From the NCBI GenBank assembly GCA_022036555.1, contig CM039128.1, positions 25,862,719-25,926,718 of the forward strand: a DNA stretch of 64,000 nt, read 5' to 3'. Under the pieces are notes generated by a model. It was given only the letters and a program-made list of their open reading frames with translations. It searched no databases and was not told where the DNA came from. This document shows positions 56,948 to 64,000 of this stretch, piece by piece; the stretch's first letter is position 1; the number at the start of each line of letters is the position of its first letter. Position numbers and translations under genes: made by a program. Origin of the DNA: Microstegium vimineum. Its lineage: Eukaryota; Streptophyta; Magnoliopsida; Poales; Poaceae.

Positions 56948-59240
56948 CTTGTTGAGATGGACAGGACGATGCTCGATGAGCATAGGACTCCTAGGCGGTA
57001 TTGGGCCGAAGCACTCAGTTTTGCTTGCTATGTCTCCAATCACATTTTCCTCCGTGCTTTCAAGAAGAAGACTTCTTATGAGTTGCGTTTTGGGAGACCA
57101 CCCAAGTTAAGTCACCTATGGGTGTTTGGGTGCAAGTGTTTCATCCTCAAGAAGGGTGGTAAGTTGGACAAATTTGAGTCTTGGTCTTCTGACGGTATCT
57201 TTCTTGGTTATTCTACTCACTCTCGTGCTTATCATGCACTTAACCTTGAGATTAACTCTCGTGCTTATCATGCACTTAACCTTGAGACTATGCCCTGTGT
57301 TTCCACCGCTTTTGAGCTTGCAGGTGATGATGAGGTGAACACTAGCATCTTTGTGGAGGAGGAGCAGGACGATGCCGATTGGGGTGATCCCGAGCCGACT
57401 CCATCGGTTGCCCCCGTCGACCCTACGACGTCTACTTCGGCTCACGGTCCCAACTCGACTACTTCCTCTACATGGGAGTCGTTCGAGCAGCTTCCTTAGT
57501 CGGTGCCCGTTGCACCCGAGGGAGCTCCAGCTAATGTCGAGGGGGAGGCCACTTCGTCCAGGAAGGCTCCCTGCCACATCCAGCGGCAGCACCCACCGGA
57601 GAACATCATTGGCAATATTGACCGTCAAGTCACGCGGTCCAGGTCCTATATCTCTCACTTTGCTTATTCGGATTTTGTCGTTTCTTTTGAGCCCCGAGAT
57701 GTTCGAAATGCTTTGATGGATCCGGATGGGGTTAGTGCCATGCATGAGCAGTTAGAAAACTTTGAGTGAAACCGCGTTTGGGTCTTAATTCCTTCACCAC
57801 CTAGTTGCCACCCCATAGGTACCAAATGGGTTTTCAAAAATAAACATAGTGAGGATGGGGTGGTAGTGCGCAACAAGGCTAGGTTGGTAGCTCAAGGCTT
57901 TTGTCAAAAGGAGGGAATAGACTATGAGGAAACCTTTGCTCCCGTAGCTCGTTTAGAAGCCATTAGAATCCTTCTAGCTTTTGCGGCTTCTAAGGGTTTT
58001 AAACTTTTTCAAATGGACGTTAAAAGTTCTTTCTTAAACGGCTACATAGAGGAGGAAGTTTATGTTAAACAACCTCCCGGTTTCGAAAATCCCAAGTTTC
58101 CAAACCATGTTTTTAAACTTCACAAAGCTTTGTATGGTTTGAAACAAGCACCTAGAGCATGGTATGATAGGCTAAAAACCTTTTTGCTTGCTAAGGGTTT
58201 TATAATGGGATCGTTAGATAAGACGTTGTTTATCCTCAAGCAAGGCAAAGACACTCTCCTTGTCCAAATATACGTGGATGATATCATCTTTGGTGGTTCT
58301 TCTCATGCTCTTGTTGCCAAGTTTGTAGATCTTATGAGCAGAGAATTTGAGATGAGCATGATGGGACAGTTGACTTTCTTTCTCGGGTTGTAAATCAAGC
58401 AAACCCGGGAAGGGACATTTGTGCACCAAGGCAAGTACACGAAGGACATCTTGAAGAAGTTTGACATGGGTGAGGCAAAGCCTCTTTCAACGCCCATGTC
58501 AACTATGACTGCCTTGGATGTGGACAAGGAAGGAGAGGCGGTGGACCAGACGGAGTACCGCAGCATGATCGGGTCGCTTCTGTACCTGACGGCGACCCGG
58601 CCGGACATTCAGTTCGCCGTCTACTTGTGTGCACGCTTTCAGGCGTCACCACAGACTTCGCACAAGGAGGCGGTGAAACACATCATGAGGTACTTGCGCT
58701 TCACTCCCGAATTTGGTCATTGGTTTTCCACTGCTTCCTCTCTTGTGCTTTGTGGTTATTGTGACGCCGACTTTGCCGGTTGCCGATTTGATCGGAAGTC
58801 CACTTCTAGGACTTGCCATTTCTCGGGTCTTCTTTGGTTTCTTGGTCTTCTCGCAAGCAGTCTAGCGCGGCACAGTCGACATGCGAAGCTGAGTACGTTG
58901 TCGGGGCTAGCTTTTGCTCGCAGTTGATTTGGATGATTGTCACCTTGAAAGATTTCGGTCTTGAGCTTACTAATGTGCCTCTACTTTGCAATAGCACCAG
59001 TGCAATTAGTGTGGCTAAAAATCTTGTGCTTCATTCAAATACCAAGCACATTGAGATCGGCTTTCACTTCTTGCGAGATCATTACTAGAAGGGCAACATT
59101 GACCACTGGTATGTCGAGACCCAAAATCAGCTTGCGGATATCCTCACAAAGCATTTGGATCAAGCTGCGTTTTCTCGCCTTCGGGGTGAGTTGGGTGTTT
59201 GCTTTCCTTTTTAGAGGAGGAAAGTTTTGTGTTTCATAGT
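56948..59240 (+). pseudogene. integrase end, RT and RNase H of Sirevirus E
   Basis: Resumes at the integrase C-terminal half (MLDEHRTPRRYWAEAL, ELRFGRPPKLSHLWVFGCKCF). RT 57775-58393: GTKWVFKNK, ARLVAQGF, ETFAPVARLEAIR, YGLKQAPRAWYDR and YVDDIIFGGSS (about 58271). RNase H 58740-59160: CDADFAGC, CNSTSAISVAKN, LADILTKHLD. Stops TAG 57497-57499, TGA near 57766, TAA 58391-58393 and TAG near 59086, plus a frameshift at about 58825, destroy it. A 36-bp tandem duplication sits at 57221-57291. It is less intact than D. Confidence 0.9.
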
Positions 59241-60252
59241 TCTTTTTGGGTCTTTTTGTCTTTTCTTTGTCCTTTTTCTCAATTGGTGTCTTGTTAGTGT
59301 TAGTTGGTGTCATTACATTGTGCATCTCTTTTGCATTTGTGACATAATTCATTTTAAGCTTCACACCTATAGCCGATATAATGAATCTATGCTCTGTTTG
59401 CGGTGTTTTATGTGTCTATGGTGCTGCCTAACTTAGAATCTTTTTGATCTCTAGATATGCAATAGAGCTAAGTTAGCAAAGCTTTAAAACTGAATTTAAT
59501 TCCCCATGTCACCTCTGAAATGGCACTAGCATGTGTAGGCTTTTGAAGATCCTTCTTGGCTGCCTTGTATATAGCTTGTAACTATGGCTCTTCATTGCTT
59601 CATTCACTACCTTTGAGCACCATGATTAATATCTAAAATGAAATTGCTCTCTCTTTTGTGAGTTGGAAAGATCAAGTTGGGTCTGCATTGTGAGAACTTC
59701 ACCATGTGTTCGAGACTGCTTCCCATATGGGTTGATACTTGAGCGGTGTTGTGTATGACCAAAACCGGTATGTCAAGTCCTTTGACTTCGCCCGGTTCGT
59801 AAGTAGTGGCATCACTTTGCTTACAACCACTCGCATGCAACTTAAATGTGCCTAAAACTGAAACTTAGCTGCAAAACTCTGAAATTTGAAAAAATCATTC
59901 AGTTGGGTCATTGGCTTGTTGTATGGACTTTGCTAGGGATAGTTCTACATGCTATAGATGAGATTGCTTTGAGATAGATCCTATCTTGTTTGCCATGTCT
60001 AGTTGTCTCTAGGAGGTGATACCCATTCCTTGCTCTCACATGTAATACTCTCTAAAATAGCTTCTAAAGTGATCTTAAGCTCAACTTGAATCTTTGTTGG
60101 GCACGTAGAGCTTTTTCTATTCTCACAGGATCACATCACTAGCATCTATTCATTGTCTTAGCTCTAAGAATGAAGCTTTTTGCACTCATTTTGTATTTCA
60201 TGGCATTTGTAGCCGGTTCTTTGAGTTTTTGATGTTTGATGAGCTACATGTG
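59241..60252 (+). other. 3' non-coding region of Sirevirus E
   Basis: Homologous in inverted orientation to 29650-30670 of D. It stops at GAGCTACATGTG, in D only a few bases before a CAAGGGGGAGAG polypurine tract. The rest of E, including its 3' LTR, should continue to the right of the window. Confidence 0.75.
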
Positions 60253-60533
60253 TGTAACACCCCGGCCTAGTGCTTAATAGGATTAATAGGATACTCATAC
60301 CAATAAGTTGCAACTTCTTTTCCGGAAGCCCATCTGCAAAGAACTAGAAAGATAAGCGTGCTTGGCCTAGAGCAATTTCAGGATGGGTGACCGACCGGGA
60401 AGTTCTTCCCGGGGGCGCACGAGTGAGGACAAAGTGCGCCGAAAAGACTAGTATTGGTCTGTGAGAGCAGTCTATATCCTAAGAAAGCTATCAGGCGTTA
60501 ACGGGCTTGGCCTCGAGCAGGCGGGACGTTACA
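60253..60533 (+). repeat. Cassandra left LTR with 5S-rRNA-like segment
   Basis: Starts TGTAACACCCCGGCC and ends GGGACGTTACA. The middle part (about 60325-60415) matches the second half of plant 5S rRNA: AAGCGTGCTTGG (A-box region) and AGGATGGGTGACC (C-box region) at the right distance. Confidence 0.88.
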
Positions 60534-60535
60534 AA

Positions 60536-60545
60536 TGGTATCAGA
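60536..60545 (+). other. Cassandra primer-binding site
   Basis: TGGTATCAGA, two bases after the LTR, corresponds to the initiator-Met tRNA primer. Confidence 0.8.
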
Positions 60546-60720
60546 TACGACCCTTGCGATTTCACGGGCGCGTGTGTGTCAGTTGCTCAGGCATGGTGCG
60601 CATGGCTGGTGTGACAACATGGCACATGCGCTGGCACTGGACACAAGGACGTGGCCAAGAGGGGACGTTCCTGGCCTAGGGTTGAAAGATGAGGACATCG
60701 GTCTCCTACGGGGGTGAGGA

Positions 60721-60983
60721 TGTGACACCCCGGCCTAGTGCTTAATAGGATTAATAGGATACTCATACCCATAAGTTGTAACTTCTTTTCCGGAAGCCCA
60801 TCTACAAAGAACTCGAAAGTTAAGTGTGCTTGGCCTAGGGCAATTTCCGGATGGGTGACCGTCCGGGAGTTCTTCCCAGGGGCGCACGAGTGAGGACAAA
60901 GTGCGCCAAAAAGACTAGTATTGGTCTGTGAGAGCAGTCTATATCCTAGGAAAGCTATCAGGCGTTCACGGGCCCGGCCTCGA
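60721..60983 (+). repeat. Cassandra right LTR, truncated by element I
   Basis: Matches the left LTR with a few changes up to GGCCTCGA, then the Sirevirus I LTR begins. The AAGTGTGCTTGG and GGATGGGTGACC boxes of the 5S-like part are kept. Confidence 0.87.
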
Positions 60984-62483
60984 TGAAAGGATCAAGATGT
61001 CCAAGTGGGGCGGTGAATTGGGCTCTTTTAAATTTCTAAGCAATATTAAAACCTAACAAGAGCCAATTAACCCCCTAGTGCTTTCCCAAGTGTGTCCTAG
61101 CTAAAACAAGCAAGGCATGGCAATGAAAATAGTAAAAGCCCTATGCAATTCTAGTCAAGCAACAAGAAAGTAATGCTTGAATGTAATCGCAATAAGTAAA
61201 GAGGAGGAGGCAAAGGAAATTTGACACGACGACTTTTTGCTAAGGTATCGAGGAGTCGACACTCCCCCTAGTCCTCGTTGGAGCACCGCGCATGGTATCG
61301 CTCCCCTTAGTGCTCTCTACGGGCTGATTCTTTGCCACTCCGGCTCGGTGAATCGCCCACAACCGATCACAACGTCGATGGAGAAGGGCTGCCAACAATT
61401 CTCCGGTGATCACCTTCCTCCTAGCACTACCGTACCGTCTAGGTGATGTCGATCACCAAGAGTAACAAGCCTTGATCTTCACTTGACTCACTCAAGCTTA
61501 ACAACTAAAAGATGCACACTTGAACTCTTGGATGAACTAGAGGAGAGGATGGATGGATTCACGAATCGATCTCTCACTCTAGGGCTCTTGCTCTCTTCCC
61601 AACCTTCTCAACAAACTCAGCAACTGAAATGAGCAAAGGCAGGGTGGTAGAGAAGAGTGAGGGGCTATAAATAGCCCTCAAGAAAACTGCCTCGGGCTGA
61701 CTCTTTAAGTTGGCGACGGACGCTCCGACGCCTAGGCAACGGACGGTCCGTTGCCCTGCCCAACGGCTAGTTCTGCACACGTTTTGGGCGACGGACGCTC
61801 CTACGCAGACCGACGGATGCTGAGGCATCAGCGTCCGACGCCCCTTTTTGTTTTGCACTGAAAACAGGCCCATTGGAAGGCCGACGAACACTACCCTAGC
61901 CTTCGATGCCTAGGCGACGGACAATGTTCGACGCCCTCTGAAACTCAAGGGCTCAAACTGGGTGGTCGACGGACGCTACGTCATCCTGACTTCAGCGTCC
62001 GACGCGACGGACAGCGTTCGGCGCCTCCAGACTCAGTGCCTGACGCCCAGTAAACTTCTTTTTCAACTCCGGTTTTCGTCGCGATGAATTCGGAAGAAGT
62101 TCTTGGCTATCTTACGGTCACCATAGGCTTGCTTACAGCTAAGGAAGTCAAGTGTGCACCACACTAAGTCATGAAGCTTTCCTAAGTCAAGCTACTAGTC
62201 TCAACCCCTCTTGATAGTACGGTCAAAGATCAAATAGAAGCCCTATCTATTTCTAAGTGCCCTTATCACCTTATGGCACTTAGCCTATCATTCTAGGGTC
62301 TTCATCATGTCTCTTTGAAATCCGAAACGATATCCATCTTGAGGGCTAAGTGATGACCATTCATGCCCATTCCTGTTGATCACTATGGCTAAGCTACGCA
62401 TAGCCTCTACAAAACACACGTTAGCCATAATAATCGCTTAATTGTCGTTAATCACCGAAACCAACTAGGGCCATGATTCTTCA
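60984..62483 (-). repeat. 3' LTR of element I (about 1500 bp)
   Basis: On the - strand it starts TGAAGAATCATGG directly after AAAAAGGGGGAGAT and ends ATCCTTTCA. It contains GACGGACGCTCCGACGC-type palindromes at 61700-62050 and an open TATA-like palindrome GGCTATAAATAGCC at 61663-61676. Confidence 0.78.
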
Positions 62484-62960
62484 ATCTCCCCCTTTTTGGT
62501 GATTGACGACAATAACTCCTCGAGTATGGATATAAAAGTGAAAGGTTAAGATTTTGGTGACTTGGAATGGTTGAGTAAGGGTTAGTGAATTTGTAATGAA
62601 GCAAACTTGCTCACCCAAACCAAATCACAAACATGGTACTCATAAGTATAAGATGAATTATGGTACCCCATGATATTCTCTCATAATAATCGGAGTAAGA
62701 CGCGGAGGCTCAATTACCATTTGATCATAGAGACATATCATAAACAAGAGACAACTCACAATATATATTAGTGAAAAACAAGAGTATGTCTCACAAGCAC
62801 AAGTATCTCACAAGCATCATTCATCACACATATACACAAATGCAATAGAAGAGACATCATGACATGAGTACGGGGGATTAAAGACACACAAAGAAATGAA
62901 TCCCTCCCCCTATCTCTATACTCGACTCTCTCTCCCCCTTTGGCGTCAAGCACCAACAAC
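62484..62960 (-). other. polypurine tract and 3' non-coding region of I
   Basis: The tract next to the LTR is CAAAAAGGGGGAGAT (- strand, 62484-62499). A second, GCCAAAGGGGGAGAGAGAG, lies near 62925-62945, again the Sirevirus habit of repeated tracts. The region between holds no coding frame of note. Confidence 0.65.
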
Positions 62961-62964
62961 TAAG

Positions 62965-64000
62965 CATCCGAGGCTATAGAAGAAGGCGAAGAAGCTGCAG
63001 CCTGACGATCGAGCATGATGAAGTCCTGAAGATCTGACTCGTCGGACTCAACATCCGCCTCGGCTGCTGCAGGTGTAGGCGCAGCTGGGGTGACCTCTAG
63101 AGCTGACCCTGGAAGCTCTAGAGCTGCTGACTCAACTAGCTCCCCATGAGGCTCAGCTGGTGCCTATGATGGTCCTGCCTCTGACATAACGGGTCTGGGA
63201 GCCCGACGAGTGAAGACTCGAGGCGGTGGAGGAGTAGATACTGCCAAAGCGACCAGAGATACGGCTGCCACAAGCTCTGATGGCTAGGACTGAGGTGGAG
63301 TAGATACTGCCACTGTAACGGCCTCGTCCTGCTCCTCTGTCTGAACTGGGGCCTCTGGTGCAACTGCCTCAACTGCTACTGAAATCGCATCTGTTTGAAC
63401 TGTAGCTGGAGGAGCGGTGACTGTCTGCGTGGACTGGTCTGGTGCGATCTCTGACGAGGCAACTGAAGAAAGGTAAGTGCCCATCGCCGAAAGATCCACC
63501 TCATCCTCTGGAGCGCGTATGTCTAGCTGAGAGGCTTCGGGAGAGTCATCTCCTGTGATCTCCATGTAAGAGGCGGAGAGGTCACGCGAGGCCTCTGCAA
63601 TGGTGGTTCCCCGGATAGGTGTGAAGCCTGTCTGAAGCTCATCAGGTGAAACCAACCATGAGGACACCTGGGTCCTTGGAGATTGACACTCTGGAGAGGC
63701 AGGTGCCTGGAAGGGTGGAGCGACTGGTGCCTGACTCTGCTGTCCTCCTGACGGTAACGCTGGAGTCGGTACCACGACCACTGACGGCTGCTGCTGAGAG
63801 ACCCCAGACATCTGAAGTTGTGGAGTGACGGTATGTCCGGAGGTCGAGCCAAGGAGATGATCAAGAAGCATAGTCTGAGTCTTCTGAATTTCAGCCTGCT
63901 GCATCTCATAAGCTAGGAACTGGCGCTAAAACTCATCCTGTCGGGCCTGAGTCTGAGCCTGAGCCGCAAGCTGCTGAGCTGTGAGTCTCCGAACATCTGC
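62965..64000 (-). pseudogene. Pro/Ala/Glu-rich 3' reading frame of element I
   Basis: On the - strand a frame from the window edge to a stop near 62965, interrupted by TAG codons near 63926 and 63284 and a TAG near 63164. The upstream part is Gln-rich and likely helical (EMQQAEIQKTQTMLLDHLLG), the rest low-complexity Val/Ala/Pro/Glu (VVVPTPALPSGG, APVQTEEQDEA). It ends SSPSSIASDA close to a polypurine tract. It lies between pol and the 3' LTR, where some Sireviruses carry an env-like gene, but I see no signal peptide or membrane segment. The product is unknown. Confidence 0.5.

Larger units (their letters stand above)
37724..60252 (+). mobile_element. Sirevirus (Ty1/copia) E, interrupted by several insertions
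   Basis: The + strand order is a truncated 5' LTR, PBS for initiator Met tRNA, gag with two zinc knuckles, a damaged protease, integrase, RT, RNase H and a 3' non-coding region, ending at 60252 where a Cassandra TRIM is inserted. Inside it lie a 3.9-kb element (39744-43653) and solo LTR H with element G (46112-56942). Rejoining the flanks at each site with one duplication copy restores the reading frame. Many stops make it inactive. Confidence 0.9.
60253..60983 (+). mobile_element. Cassandra-type TRIM retrotransposon
   Basis: LTRs TGTAAC...GTTACA of 281 bp with a 5S-rRNA-like segment, an initiator-Met tRNA PBS, a 187-bp internal region without coding capacity, a polypurine tract (GGGGGTGAGGA at 60710-60720) and a second LTR. 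Cassandra elements are short non-coding retrotransposons that carry 5S rRNA promoter sequence in their LTRs and are mobilised in trans. The second LTR is cut 18 bp before its end by element I. Confidence 0.88.
60984..64000 (-). mobile_element. Sirevirus-like element I (3' part, continues right)
   Basis: In - orientation: 3' LTR (60984-62483), polypurine tract, then an upstream region with a Pro/Ala/Glu-rich reading frame. Pol is outside the window. Insertion into the Cassandra LTR leaves CTCGA (60979-60983) as one half of the expected target duplication. Confidence 0.75.

Noticed and set aside
60325..60415. A functional 5S rRNA gene.
   Set aside because: Only the second half resembles 5S rRNA, with many changes, and it lies within a pair of LTRs with a PBS, so it is a Cassandra LTR.
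1..64000. CRISPR arrays, tRNA genes, bacterial operons or phage.
   Set aside because: No regularly spaced short repeats with unique spacers, no tRNA cloverleaf seen beyond tRNA-complementary primer sites, and all genes are of plant transposon type.

Overview
This window looks like transposon-packed heterochromatin from a plant, most likely a grass (Poaceae). I see no intact host gene. Nearly every base can be assigned to LTR retrotransposons, one CACTA-type DNA transposon and one Cassandra-type TRIM, stacked by nested insertion. The grass call rests on Tat-clade Ty3/gypsy elements with a second archaeal-type RNase H, a Transposase_28-like antisense gene, Sireviruses with repeated AAGGGGGAGA polypurine tracts, and GC-rich gene-like DNA inside the CACTA element. 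It is an inference from families, not a species identification.

Left part (1-27058): three copies (A, B, C) of one Tat-like Ty3/gypsy family. A (1-1840) is a 3' remnant with its LTR. An inverted LTR without target-site duplication follows (1850-2690). B (2691-27058) carries gag-pro and pol on the + strand and, tail to tail with pol, a five-exon gene on the - strand encoding a plant mobile domain (PMD) protein. A CACTA element (11860-26334, 3-bp duplication ATG) sits inside exon 2 of that gene. The CACTA element is itself split by copy C (12345-25448, 5-bp duplication CACGT), which has both LTRs and its own version of the antisense PMD gene.

Middle (27059-37723): D (27059-34230) is a Sirevirus (Ty1/copia) on the - strand, lacking its 5' part. 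F (34231-37723) is an orphan fragment with a gag/protease-like reading frame and three 108-bp tandem repeats.

Right part (37724-64000): E is a Sirevirus on the + strand, from its truncated 5' LTR to 60252. It is interrupted by a 3.9-kb putative solo LTR (39744-43653, duplication GCTAC) and by a 1.16-kb solo LTR H (46112-56942, duplication GGACC). H contains a complete but gag-depleted Tat element G (47111-56777, duplication TGCAC). G has pol on the - strand and a four-exon antisense gene on the + strand. A Cassandra TRIM with 5S-rRNA-like LTRs (60253-60983) is inserted near the E 3' end and is interrupted by another Sirevirus, I (60984 to the window edge).

The most interesting system is the antisense gene of the A/B/C family. 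Four introns splice in phase 0 in two diverged copies, copy B keeps a TATA box about 135 bp upstream of the ATG, and the whole element, coding and non-coding, is densely sprinkled with GCCGAT/ATCGGC words that are rare in neighbouring elements. Element G, from a different Tat lineage, repeats the architecture with a different N-terminal domain. Most pol genes are broken, so the window is largely a fossil bed, but the copies can be compared with each other. All similarity statements are by eye.
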